64,000 nt of DNA from Vicinamibacterales bacterium (GTDB lineage Bacteria; Acidobacteriota; Vicinamibacteria; Vicinamibacterales; UBA2999), in NCBI GenBank assembly GCA_041659285.1, contig JBAZYO010000005.1:62001-126000 (forward strand), read 5' to 3'. The number at the start of each line of letters is the position of its first letter. The stretch's first letter is position 1. The notes under the pieces were generated by a model that was not told the DNA's origin, did no database searches, and saw only the letters and a program-made list of their open reading frames with translations. This document shows, piece after piece, positions 7,433-15,836 of this stretch. The position numbers and the translations under genes were made by a program.

Positions 7433-8771
7433 CCCGCGAGCGGTCACGCTGTTGGCGCTGGTGATCGCAAGCGCCAATGTGGCGTCCGGCTTTAGCCGGA
7501 CCCAATGGTTCATGGCGACGAGCGAGACAGCCGTTGCTATCAGCGACGATTCATCCGCTGCCGCCCGCGTCCTCGCGGCCTTGACGATGGCGCGGGCCGT
7601 GATGCAGCAGGTGGCGGCCGTCGAGCCGCTGCCGCCCGTGCGGGCGTTTGCCGTGAAGAATGAGGCGATGCTGCGGGAACTGATGCCGCAGTACTGGGAG
7701 CGCCGCGGCGTGCGGCCCCACGGGGCCTCGTACACCGGACCACACGCCGCCTTCATCGCCGTTCGCACAGACATCCCGATCCCGCAGCAATTCCCGTTGT
7801 TGCTGCATGAGTACGTGCACCTGCTGACCGCGGCGCATGTACCCCAGGCACCCGCCTGGCTGGATGAAGGGCTGTCGGAGTTCTGGGGTGCGCTCGTGCT
7901 AGACGGCCAGCGAATCGTGATTGGCCGCCCGCCTGCGCGTCACCTGAATCTGTTGCGCACGCGCACGTGGCTGCCGCTGGACGACATGCGGCAACACCAA
8001 CGGGGAAAATTGGCAGCTGACCAGGCCCGGGCGTCGATGTTCTACGCGCAGTCGTGGGCCATCGTGCACTACCTGCTGCTTGGTAGAGGCTCGACCTCGC
8101 CACTCACTTTCGCGCCGTCCGAGCAGCAGTGGACGCCGCAACTCGATGCCGCCGTTCGTGTCTATGTGACCGGAGGACAATTTCGCGAAGTCTCGATTCA
8201 ATCAAGCCACGACGTCAATGTAGCGTCCGGCTTCTTGGGCGCCGACTCGTCCGCCGTAGCCTCGGCGAAGGTGGAAGCCTTGGCGAAGGCGGCTAGCCGG
8301 ACCCAACCACAACCCATTTCCGAAGCACGATCACTCGCCGAACGGGCAAACATGCTGGTGTTTGGCGAGCGGCCGGACGCCGCCCTGCCGCTGGTGCGCC
8401 GGGCGCTGTCGCTCGATTCGCGAGAGCCGCTGGCCCTCGAGGTGATGGGCACACATTACTTCCTGCGCAATCAACCGGATCAAGCCCGGGCCTGGCTCTC
8501 GCAGGCGCTCGACGCCGATCACGATCGTTACAGTTCCGCCTTGTACCTGGCGTTGCTGTCGTCGTCGCCATCAGACCGCGAACGCTACCTGCAGGCAGCC
8601 GTGAGGGCGAAGCCAGACTTGACGGTGGCATGGCAGCGCCTCTGGACGCTGTACGACGAAGACGGCCGCGGTGAGCACGCGCGCCGTTGGTGCGATCGAC
8701 TCACGGTATTGCTGCGGCCCTGGTTGTGGGTTGACCAGCCGTTGCGTTGCGACGGGCAGGTTCGGCGATGA
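7422..8771 (+). CDS. DUF1570-like HExxH metallopeptidase with C-terminal TPRs
   Basis: About 449 residues from ATG 7422, which overlaps the upstream stop. A short N-terminal hydrophobic segment suggests export. HEYVH at 129-133 followed by WLDEGLSEFW at 146-155 is the gluzincin zinc site (two His plus a downstream Glu). TPR-like repeats fill ~310-430 (PLVRRALSLDSREPLALEVMGTHYFL and following). Two palindromic elements sit in frame: residues 19-28 (NVASGFSRTQ) near the N-terminus, and a composite one at ~266-295 (NVASGFLGADSSAV...AASRTQ). Both are probably linker insertions. Substrate unknown; coupling to a polysaccharide polymerase suggests an envelope role (inference). Confidence 0.7.
   Translation: MPSNPRAVTLLALVIASANVASGFSRTQWFMATSETAVAISDDSSAAARVLAALTMARAVMQQVAAVEPLPPVRAFAVKNEAMLRELMPQYWERRGVRPHGASYTGPHAAFIAVRTDIPIPQQFPLLLHEYVHLLTAAHVPQAPAWLDEGLSEFWGALVLDGQRIVIGRPPARHLNLLRTRTWLPLDDMRQHQRGKLAADQARASMFYAQSWAIVHYLLLGRGSTSPLTFAPSEQQWTPQLDAAVRVYVTGGQFREVSIQSSHDVNVASGFLGADSSAVASAKVEALAKAASRTQPQPISEARSLAERANMLVFGERPDAALPLVRRALSLDSREPLALEVMGTHYFLRNQPDQARAWLSQALDADHDRYSSALYLALLSSSPSDRERYLQAAVRAKPDLTVAWQRLWTLYDEDGRGEHARRWCDRLTVLLRPWLWVDQPLRCDGQVRR
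7478..7503 (+). repeat. Palindromic element A, in-frame copy near N-terminus
   Basis: GTCCGGCT (7484-7491), TT, AGCCGGAC (7494-7501) form a perfect 8-bp palindrome within TGTGGCGTCC...GGACCC. Almost the same sequence recurs at 8218-8304 and in reverse orientation at 50377-50402. It is translated here as VASGFSRT. Confidence 0.75.
8217..8304 (+). repeat. Palindromic element A interrupted by element B (nested), in frame
   Basis: Left half TGTAGCGTCCGGCTT (8219-8233) and right half AGCCGGACCC (8295-8304) are the two sides of element A. Between them lie about 61 bases carrying element B (TCCGCCGTAGCCTCGGCGAAGG from 8250, then a second GCCTTGGCGAAGGCGG to 8292). The frame stays open, so the nested insertion is translated. 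Confidence 0.7.
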
Positions 8772-9349
8772 CGTCGAACAGTCGCTGGCCATCGCCGCTG
8801 TCGCTGATCGTGTTCATTGCCGGACTGGTTGCCGCGGCAGCCTCAGGCGTCTGGACCTATCGCGCGGTCGGCCTGTACGGCGGCCCCATCCTCACCGGCT
8901 TTCACCGCGAATGGAATCCGCGGACCCGCAGCTATCAGCTGGTGCACGAGACCACCACCAACGCCGGTTTGCGCATCCGCCGGCTGCTCACCGATACCCT
9001 GGACGTGCAGCAAACCGACCTGAGTGGAGCCGCGGTCGGGCCCGTCGTCGAGCAGCTGACCAACAGTGGCACACGCGTCGCATTCTCGACCCGCAACGAT
9101 GGGGTGATCGACGCGTTTGCCACTCGTGACGCCAGGTTGGGGACCGCGCGAATCGAGGTTGCCACCAAACGCGACGGCCGGATCGACCGCTGGGAGCAGT
9201 ACGCCAGGGAACAGTTGATTCGCGTCGATCTCGATACCGACGGCAACGGCAAGGCCGATCGGTGGATGACCTACGAAGACGGCATCCTGATGGACACCTT
9301 CATCGATGCCAACGAAGACGGCCAGCCCGATGGTCCGCCTGCGCGTTAG
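8768..9349 (+). CDS. Hypothetical exported/anchored protein with Asp-rich repeats
   Basis: A 193-residue protein starting at ATG 8768, which overlaps the preceding stop (ATGA). Residues ~13-35 are a single hydrophobic segment (LIVFIAGLVAAAASGVW), so it is exported or membrane-anchored. The C-terminal half has EF-hand/dockerin-like Asp loops (DLDTDGNGKADRW, DANEDGQPDG) and earlier relatives (TRNDGVIDAFAT, KRDGRIDRWEQY), which could bind calcium. The middle holds VHETTTNAGLRIRRLL. No family recognised. It overlaps the next gene by 20 bases and is probably co-translated with it. Confidence 0.55.
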   Translation: MTSNSRWPSPLSLIVFIAGLVAAAASGVWTYRAVGLYGGPILTGFHREWNPRTRSYQLVHETTTNAGLRIRRLLTDTLDVQQTDLSGAAVGPVVEQLTNSGTRVAFSTRNDGVIDAFATRDARLGTARIEVATKRDGRIDRWEQYAREQLIRVDLDTDGNGKADRWMTYEDGILMDTFIDANEDGQPDGPPAR

Positions 9350-11180
9350 GTTCGGCGCCGCGCTCGGCGCCGTCGCGCTGTCGATGGTGCTGGTTGGCAA
9401 TCCCGGCGCGCAGACGACGAGGACGTTCAAGTCCACGCGGGCCTGGTCCGAGTTCGTGACCATGCGCGACGGCGTGAAGCTGGCCGTCGACGTCCATCTG
9501 CCCGAGGGCCTGGCGCCGGGCGAACGCACGGCCACCATCCTGCACATGTCGCGCTACTACCGCTCGGTCGCGGTGCGTGGCCCGTGGAAGCCCTTCGCCG
9601 GGTTCGGCGTAATCCCGATCACCGAACTGGATCTGCGCGAGCCGATGGTCAAGGCGGGCTACTCGTGGGTGGACGTGGATGTCCGCGGCGCCGGCGCCTC
9701 GTTTGGCCATCACGACTATCCCTTGTCCCAGGTCGAAGTGCGTGACGGCGCCGAAGTGATCGACTGGATCGTCAAGCAGCCGTGGGCCGCGCGCGTGGTT
9801 GGCACGACCGGCGCGTCCTACAACGGTTCCATGGCGCTGATGCTATTGGGCAATCGCCACCCCGCGCTCAAGGCGGTGGTGCCGCGCTTCAGCGGCTGGG
9901 ACATGTACGAGGATGTGTGGCTTCCGGGCGGTGTCCAGAGCCATCCGTTCCTGTCTGCCTGGTCGCGACTGGTCGAATCGTTCGATCGCAATCGTTTCCC
10001 GGATGTGTTCGGCTGGTCCACCGGGCTGGCGATCAGAAGCGTGCGTCCCGTCACCGAGGCCGAGCTCGAGCCGGCCATCGCGCAGCATGTGAGCAACGTC
10101 AACGCGTTCGATCTCCTGAGTCCGGTCGTCTACCGGGATGATCCGCTGACGCCGCCGCTGCCGGTCACGATTGACAACTTCAGTCCGCATACCACGACCC
10201 CGCCCGGTGTCCCGATCTATGCCTATAGCGGCTGGTTTGATGGAGCCATGGTCCGCGGCGAAATTCGCGCCTACCTGGCATTGGCGCACGCCGGCAGCCG
10301 GCTGCGCCTCGGGCCCTGGTTCCATGGCGGCGAGTTCAACGCCAGTCCCTTTGCCAGGCGCGGTCAGCGTCCGTTCGATCACGCCGCCGAGGTCATCCGT
10401 TTCTTCGACCAGCATCTGCGCGGCATCGATGCCGGCGCCGGTCACGAGGCGCCGGTGCAGTACTACACCATGGGCCGTGAAGAGTGGCGCGGCAGCAGCA
10501 CCTGGCCGCCACCTGGAGCCACGTGGCAGTCCTGGTACCTTGACGCGGATCGCGCGATGACGGCCACGCCGGCCACCGCCGCCGACGCGGACGACACCTA
10601 CCAGGTGGATCCGGCGCAAGCCAGCCCGCCCGGATCGCGATGGGGCCTGGTGGTCGGCACCAGCGCAAGGCGGGGTTACGGCAACCGCCGCCGCCTCGAA
10701 ACGGGGATGCTGACCTATACCACCCCGGCGCTGCCCCAGGCCCTGGAGGTCACCGGGCACCCACGCGTGCGGCTATTTGTCGCATCCGACGCGACCGACG
10801 GCGCCGTGTTTGCCTACCTGGAGGACGTCGCGCCCGATGGCCGCGTCACGTATGTCACCGAAGGCCAGCTGCGGCTCATCCATCGGCAGGCCACGCTTGG
10901 GCCGGGCGACCTGACCCCGGTCCGCAGTTTTCGAAGGGCTGATGCGCGAGAGATGGTGCCGGGCCAGGTGACCGAAGTGGTGTTCGACTTGCTGCCGACG
11001 TCGTACGACTTTGCCGCCGGCCACCGGATTCGCCTTGCCTTCGCCGGCCACGATGCCGCCAACTTCTCGCACCCCTATCCGGCCCGGCCCCCGGTCTACC
11101 GGATGCACCGCGACTCCCTGCATCCCAGCCGCCTGGAATTGCCGGTGTTCCGGCCGACCGCGAATGGTCGGCTGAGGTAG
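9330..11180 (+). CDS. CocE/NonD family hydrolase (X-Pro dipeptidyl-peptidase S15-like)
   Basis: A 616-residue secreted alpha/beta hydrolase. The signal peptide runs to about residue 28 (MVLVGNPGAQ), which decides for ATG 9330. The nucleophile elbow GTTGASYNGSM places Ser163 as the catalytic serine. An N-terminal strand with FVTMRDGVKLAVDVHLPEG is typical. The cap and C-terminal jelly-roll (PXPP_C-like) domain spans ~370-610 (VTGHPRVRLFVASDATDGAVFAYLEDV). Such enzymes cleave acyl or X-Pro bonds; the substrate cannot be told. It closes a four-gene coupled set that begins with the O-antigen ligase-like gene. Confidence 0.82.
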   Translation: MVRLRVRFGAALGAVALSMVLVGNPGAQTTRTFKSTRAWSEFVTMRDGVKLAVDVHLPEGLAPGERTATILHMSRYYRSVAVRGPWKPFAGFGVIPITELDLREPMVKAGYSWVDVDVRGAGASFGHHDYPLSQVEVRDGAEVIDWIVKQPWAARVVGTTGASYNGSMALMLLGNRHPALKAVVPRFSGWDMYEDVWLPGGVQSHPFLSAWSRLVESFDRNRFPDVFGWSTGLAIRSVRPVTEAELEPAIAQHVSNVNAFDLLSPVVYRDDPLTPPLPVTIDNFSPHTTTPPGVPIYAYSGWFDGAMVRGEIRAYLALAHAGSRLRLGPWFHGGEFNASPFARRGQRPFDHAAEVIRFFDQHLRGIDAGAGHEAPVQYYTMGREEWRGSSTWPPPGATWQSWYLDADRAMTATPATAADADDTYQVDPAQASPPGSRWGLVVGTSARRGYGNRRRLETGMLTYTTPALPQALEVTGHPRVRLFVASDATDGAVFAYLEDVAPDGRVTYVTEGQLRLIHRQATLGPGDLTPVRSFRRADAREMVPGQVTEVVFDLLPTSYDFAAGHRIRLAFAGHDAANFSHPYPARPPVYRMHRDSLHPSRLELPVFRPTANGRLR

Positions 11181-11424
11181 ACTCTGCGAATACACCGAAA
11201 TTCCAGATCCTGTGCAAACGGGTCGATTCTGGAAAAACAGGGAGGATTTTGCCCCCCAGCCTACGGCCGGGAATACTGCATCGACGCGCCCGCCCGCGGC
11301 CCCGCCTGTAAGTCAGAGGGCGAAGCTCTATCCAACTCCGAAAGAGACAGACGAAGACAACTGCCGGGCGCCTGGTCGGACCTCTGCTGTGGTCGGGCGC
11401 CGGATTAGAATTCGAGAGTCGGCA
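11181..11424 (+). promoter_or_regulatory. Leader region of the exopolysaccharide operon
   Basis: These 244 bases hold no convincing gene. TGGTCGGACCTCTGCT at 11373-11388 has GG and GC exactly ten bases apart, as in -24/-12 sigma54 promoters, but lacks the CAC core, so it is a weak candidate. GGCGCC-containing stretches at ~11368 and 11396-11401 could pair. Position ahead of a long capsule operon in a genome with a UpxY-type antiterminator makes it a candidate target leader (inference). Confidence 0.3.
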
Positions 11425-12627
11425 TTGATAAAGCGTTCTCTTGTCATCCTCTTGTACGCGTTGTCCTTCTCGCAGGCGGCACATGCGCAGCAAGCCCCGG
11501 CCGACGATCCCGTCGCGTCGGCACCGATCCACCTAGGCGTGGTTGGCGTCAGCCCACGCTTCGTTCTCAGCAACGCCGGTATCGACACCAACGTGTTCAA
11601 CACGGTCGACGATCGACAGCGCGATTTCACCTTCACGACGGCGCCAAGTGCGGACCTCTATCTGCGCACGGGCCGCGGCCTCTTGAGCGTCTCGGGCGGT
11701 GCGGAGTTCGTCTACTTCCAGAAGTTCGACACCGAGCGGTCGGTCAACAGCAATGCTACCGGGCGATACGAGTTCCGGTTCAACCGCGTGCGGCCGTACG
11801 CGTCGGCCGGCACGCTGAACACCAAGCAGCGCCCCGGCCATGAGATCGACGTCCGCGCACGCCATTACGAGACCGATCTCAAGTTTGGCAGCGACGTCAT
11901 GTTCATGTCGAAGTCGAGCGCTCGCCTCGAGTTCAGGAAGCTTGACTACAAATTCGCGGGCGACGCCGTGTTCGATGGCCGGCCGCTCAACCAGGGACTG
12001 AACCGCACCCTGAAAGCCGTCGACCTCGGCTGGCGCCAGCGCCTGACCGCCTTGACGACGTGGGTCACCCGCGTGTCGCGGGAGAGCGAGCGGTTCGAGT
12101 TCGAGGACGCACGCAACTCCGATAGCTTCCGAGTATCGAGCGGATTCGAACTGGGCCGTTTCGCGCTGATCCGCGGCAGCGCGTTCGCGGGGTTCCGCAA
12201 GCTGACCGCGGCCGATGGCGGCACCCTGCCCGGTTTCTCGGGAGTCACGGCTGATGTCGACGTGTCGTACACCGCGCCGACGCAGACTCGCCTTGGCGCG
12301 GCGGTCGATCGCGACATCCAGTATTCGTATGACAACCGAACGCCGTATTACGTGCAGACCGGCTGGACCGCCACCTTGACCCAACGCGTCACCGGCAAGT
12401 GGGACGCGCAGCTCTCCGGTGGCCGCGACCGGCTCGCGTACCAGTCCAACAACGCCGCCGACCGGCGTAAGGATTTCGTGGGCCGCTTCGCCGGCGGCAT
12501 CGGCTACGCGGTGCGAGACGGCGTCCGGGCGAGTTTTGACGTGCAGTCGTTCTACCGCAGTTCAGCAATTCGCGGCCGCGAGTATGGCGGCGTGCGCGCA
12601 GGGTTTTCCATGACTTATGGGTACTAG
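11425..12627 (+). CDS. Outer-membrane beta-barrel protein of the exopolysaccharide locus
   Basis: About 400 residues from TTG 11425. The open frame extends further upstream, but TTG 11425 directly starts the signal peptide (KRSLVILLYALSFSQAAHAQ). The mature part is rich in alternating strands and aromatic residues (VSGGAEFVYFQKFDTERSVNSNATGRYEFRF is one hairpin) and ends in FSMTYGY, a barrel-type C-terminus. Similar barrels sit beside Wza/GumB genes and may form the outer-membrane exit or anchor for polysaccharide. The last 11 bases overlap the Wza-like gene. The start codon is the least certain part. Confidence 0.65.
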   Translation: MIKRSLVILLYALSFSQAAHAQQAPADDPVASAPIHLGVVGVSPRFVLSNAGIDTNVFNTVDDRQRDFTFTTAPSADLYLRTGRGLLSVSGGAEFVYFQKFDTERSVNSNATGRYEFRFNRVRPYASAGTLNTKQRPGHEIDVRARHYETDLKFGSDVMFMSKSSARLEFRKLDYKFAGDAVFDGRPLNQGLNRTLKAVDLGWRQRLTALTTWVTRVSRESERFEFEDARNSDSFRVSSGFELGRFALIRGSAFAGFRKLTAADGGTLPGFSGVTADVDVSYTAPTQTRLGAAVDRDIQYSYDNRTPYYVQTGWTATLTQRVTGKWDAQLSGGRDRLAYQSNNAADRRKDFVGRFAGGIGYAVRDGVRASFDVQSFYRSSAIRGREYGGVRAGFSMTYGY

Positions 12628-13450
12628 ATCACTTGTTCTCACCCTTTGTTGTGTCGCGCTAACTGTCAGTGCAGTCCGCGGTTTCCAGGCACTGCAGCCG
12701 AACAACTACGTGGTTGGCCCACAAGACATCCTGACCGTCACCTCGTTCGACCAGGACGACTTGAGCGGCAAGTATCCGGTCGACGCCGACGGCACGTTCA
12801 CGTTTCCGCTGGTCGGCCGGGTCAAGGCCGGCGGCCTGACGCTGCGCGAACTCGAAGCCGAGATCAAGCGGTTGTTGAAGGACGGCTTCTTCAAGGATCC
12901 GCAGCTCTCGGTTGGCGTGGAGCAATACCGCAGCCAGAAGATCCACATCGTCGGCGAGGTCCGCAATCCCGGCACGTATCCCCTGGCGGGCGACATGAGC
13001 CTGATCGAGGCCGTGGCGCGCGCCGGATCGACCCTGCCGAGTGCGTCGGGAGAGGCGCTGGTGGTCCGGGCCAAGCCAGGCCAACAGACTTCGGCCCCAG
13101 TGCTGCCGAACGGCGACGAGACGGATGTGACCACGGTTGACCTGAAGCAACTCCAGAGCGGCGCCTTCAGCCAGAACGTGTCGCTGAGGGATGGCGACAC
13201 CATCTTCGTTCCTCGCGCCGAATCGGTCTACGTGTTCGGCCAGGTCAAGAATCCTGGGGCATATTCAATTCAACGAAGCACTACGGTTCTCCAGGCCCTA
13301 TCGCTCGCGGGTGGAGTCAATGACCGGGGTGCTACCGGCCGGATCAAGATCGTGCGGATTGAGAAAGGCAAGACGATCGAGGTGCGAGTGAAGCTCACCG
13401 ACATCGTGCGGCCGGGCGACACGATCATGGTTCCCGAAAGGTTTTTCTGA
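12617..13450 (+). CDS. Polysaccharide export protein (Wza/GumB/EpsA-like)
   Basis: A 277-residue periplasmic/outer-membrane protein that forms the export channel for capsule or EPS. After a signal peptide (residues 1-22) there is a Poly_export domain (~28-105: YVVGPQDILTVTSF, YPVDADGTFTFPLVGRVKAGGLT) and two SLBB domains (~112-170: KIHIVGEVRNPGTYPL; ~205-265: VYVFGQVKNPGAYSI). There is no obvious Wza C-terminal amphipathic helix, so the neighbouring beta-barrel may supply the outer-membrane pore (inference). TGATG overlap joins it to the co-polymerase gene. Confidence 0.9.
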   Translation: MGTRSLVLTLCCVALTVSAVRGFQALQPNNYVVGPQDILTVTSFDQDDLSGKYPVDADGTFTFPLVGRVKAGGLTLRELEAEIKRLLKDGFFKDPQLSVGVEQYRSQKIHIVGEVRNPGTYPLAGDMSLIEAVARAGSTLPSASGEALVVRAKPGQQTSAPVLPNGDETDVTTVDLKQLQSGAFSQNVSLRDGDTIFVPRAESVYVFGQVKNPGAYSIQRSTTVLQALSLAGGVNDRGATGRIKIVRIEKGKTIEVRVKLTDIVRPGDTIMVPERFF

Positions 13451-15828
13451 TGTCCGACCAGCCGATCGATCCCAAGCGCGACTCGCTGCGCCTGGACCTT
13501 GACGCTGCGCCGCTCTCCCCTCCAGGCGCCGAGCGCCAGGGCTCGGTCCGGGCTGAGGCGGATGGGCGATTCGCTGATCCCGCGCCCGCCCCTGCCGGCG
13601 GCGCGCCACCGGGGTACAGCGGGTACGGCGCCGGGTACGGCCAAGCGGCGGGCGGCGACGAAGTGCACCTGGTTGACTACCTGCGCGTGCTGCACAAGCG
13701 GCGCTGGTCAGCAATCACGGCGTTCCTGCTCGTTTTTGGTTCGGTGACCATTTACACATTTACGACCACGCCGATTTACAGCGCGCGGACGCAAATCCTG
13801 ATCGAAAACGAAACCCCGAACGTAGTGAAGTTCGAGGAGGTGTACGAACAGAACAAGGCACTCGACTACTACCAGACGCAGTACCGACTGCTGCAAAGCC
13901 GTGCCCTGGCACGCCGCACGCTCGAGGCCGAGAAACTCTGGGAGCATCCGTTATTGGCGGGTACCGGTGAATCGCCTGGTATTAGCCTAAACCCAATCGC
14001 CTGGGCCGGCGCGGGCGTGAAGTTCGTGCAGGGGTTCTTCGTTGCGGAGCCTGAAGCTGAAGCACCGGAGGTCGCTGAAAATGCCACCCAGTCTCGCACC
14101 ATCGACACGTTCCTGACCGGCGTCACCGTGACCCCCGTTCGCAACAGCCGGCTCGTGGATGTCAGCTTCCGGTCGTCCGACCCGGCCCTGTCTTCGCGGG
14201 TGGCCAATGCGCTTGCCAGGCAGTACATCGAGCAAAATCTCGAGTTCAAGTTCCTGGCCACCAAGGAAGCCACGGACTTTCTAAACGCGCGGACCGCCGA
14301 GCAACGCAAATCACTGGAGAAGAGCGAGCAGGCGCTGCAGCAGTACCGCGAGAAAACCGGTGCGATGGCTCTTGAGGACCGGCAGAACATCGTCCTCCAG
14401 CGTTTGTCGGATTTGAATGCTGCCGTCACGCGCGCGCGCACCGACCGAATCGAGAAAGAGTCCGTCTACAACCAAATCCGGGCCATTCAAAACGACCGCA
14501 CAGCCGTCGACACGTTTCCCGCCATCCTCAACAACGCCTTCATTCAACAGCTCAAAGGGCAATTGAACGAGCAACAACGGCTGAAGGCACAGCTCGGCGA
14601 CAAAATGTTGGCACGCCATCCAGACATGGTGAAGGTTGATTCGGCGATCGGGACCACGGAAACGCGCATCAACGCCGAGGTGCAGAAAGTGGTGCAGGCG
14701 CTGCGCAACGACTACCTGGCAGCCCAGGCCAACGAACGGTCGATGCAGGCATCGCTGGATCAGCAGCGGGCCGAGGCGCAAGATCTGAACCGGGCTTCCA
14801 TCCAGTACGGTGTTTTGCAGCGCGACGCGACCAGCAACCAAACAATGTTCTCGGGCCTCCTTGAGCGAAGCCGAGAGACGGGTATCTCTGGGGAGCTCAA
14901 GACCAGCAACATCCGGGTTGTGGATCAGGCTGAGATCCCGAGGCGCCCGTCGAGTCCCAACACCAGGAACAACCTGTTGCTGGCGCTCTTCGGCGGTTCG
15001 TTCCTGGGCATCGGGCTGGCATTCTTCTTCGAGTATCTCGACAGCCGGATCAAGCAACCGGATGAGATCAAGACGCAGCTGGGGCTGCCGTTCCTGGGAA
15101 TGGTGCCGCTCTTCGCCGCAAAAGACGCGGTGGGCCCGCCGCTGATTGGCAACGGCATGCCTCACGAATTCTCAGAAGCCTTCCGCGGGATTCGAACCAA
15201 CGTTCTGTTTTCCTCCGCGGATGCCGGCTCGAAGTCCATCGTCGTCACGAGCACGGGTCCGGGCGAAGGCAAGAGCGTGGTGTCGGCGAACATCGCGATG
15301 TCGCTGGCGCTTGCGGGGCAACGTGTGCTTCTCATCGACGCCGACATGCGCCGGCCGAAAGCACACGAGTTCTTTGGAGTGGGGCTTGAACCGGGTCTCT
15401 CGAACGTCATGGTCGGCGACGCGAAGGCAAGCGAGACGGTGAAGAAGACGTTGACGCCAAACCTGTGGCTGATGGCGGCGGGCAAGCACCCGCCGAACCC
15501 CGCTGAACTCCTGGGGTCGCGGCGATTCAAGGACTTCATGGCGTCGCTCGCTGAGCACTTCGACTGGGTGATCATCGACTCGCCGCCGGTGATGGCGGTG
15601 ACGGACGCGAGCGTGATCGCTCACGGCGCGACCGGCGTTGTATTTGTGGTTGGTGCCGAGATGACGAGCAAAGGCGCCGCCAAGGCAGCACTCGAGCAAC
15701 TGGATTCAGCCAGGGCAAAGTATGTGGGCGGAATTCTCAATCGGGTGGATGTCCGACGAAACCCGTACTACTACGCGCGCCATTACCGCCGTGAATACCG
15801 GAACTACTACTCAAAGGCAGGTGTCTGA
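13450..15828 (+). CDS. Polysaccharide co-polymerase/tyrosine autokinase (Wzc/GumC type)
   Basis: A 792-residue inner-membrane protein. A Pro/Gly-rich N-terminal cytosolic tail (~1-70) leads to TM1 (~95), a Wzz domain, long coiled coil (~270-460), a GNVR segment with a Pro-rich TM2 (RRPSSPNTRNNLLLALFGG), and a BY-kinase domain. The Walker A motif STGPGEGKS (~600), Walker A' VLLIDADMRRP and Walker B WVIIDSPP are all present. The C-terminus is a Tyr cluster (NPYYYARHYRREYRNYY) that is trans-phosphorylated to control chain length. It acts with the Wza-like exporter and the Wzx/Wzy genes downstream. Confidence 0.92.
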   Translation: MSDQPIDPKRDSLRLDLDAAPLSPPGAERQGSVRAEADGRFADPAPAPAGGAPPGYSGYGAGYGQAAGGDEVHLVDYLRVLHKRRWSAITAFLLVFGSVTIYTFTTTPIYSARTQILIENETPNVVKFEEVYEQNKALDYYQTQYRLLQSRALARRTLEAEKLWEHPLLAGTGESPGISLNPIAWAGAGVKFVQGFFVAEPEAEAPEVAENATQSRTIDTFLTGVTVTPVRNSRLVDVSFRSSDPALSSRVANALARQYIEQNLEFKFLATKEATDFLNARTAEQRKSLEKSEQALQQYREKTGAMALEDRQNIVLQRLSDLNAAVTRARTDRIEKESVYNQIRAIQNDRTAVDTFPAILNNAFIQQLKGQLNEQQRLKAQLGDKMLARHPDMVKVDSAIGTTETRINAEVQKVVQALRNDYLAAQANERSMQASLDQQRAEAQDLNRASIQYGVLQRDATSNQTMFSGLLERSRETGISGELKTSNIRVVDQAEIPRRPSSPNTRNNLLLALFGGSFLGIGLAFFFEYLDSRIKQPDEIKTQLGLPFLGMVPLFAAKDAVGPPLIGNGMPHEFSEAFRGIRTNVLFSSADAGSKSIVVTSTGPGEGKSVVSANIAMSLALAGQRVLLIDADMRRPKAHEFFGVGLEPGLSNVMVGDAKASETVKKTLTPNLWLMAAGKHPPNPAELLGSRRFKDFMASLAEHFDWVIIDSPPVMAVTDASVIAHGATGVVFVVGAEMTSKGAAKAALEQLDSARAKYVGGILNRVDVRRNPYYYARHYRREYRNYYSKAGV

Positions 15829-15836
15829 GAGCGACC

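Noticed and set aside
11181..11424. Possible c-di-GMP (GEMM) riboswitch because of GTGCAAAC and a GC-rich helix
   Set aside because: The conserved GACGCAAAGCC part and the tetraloop-receptor pairing are missing.
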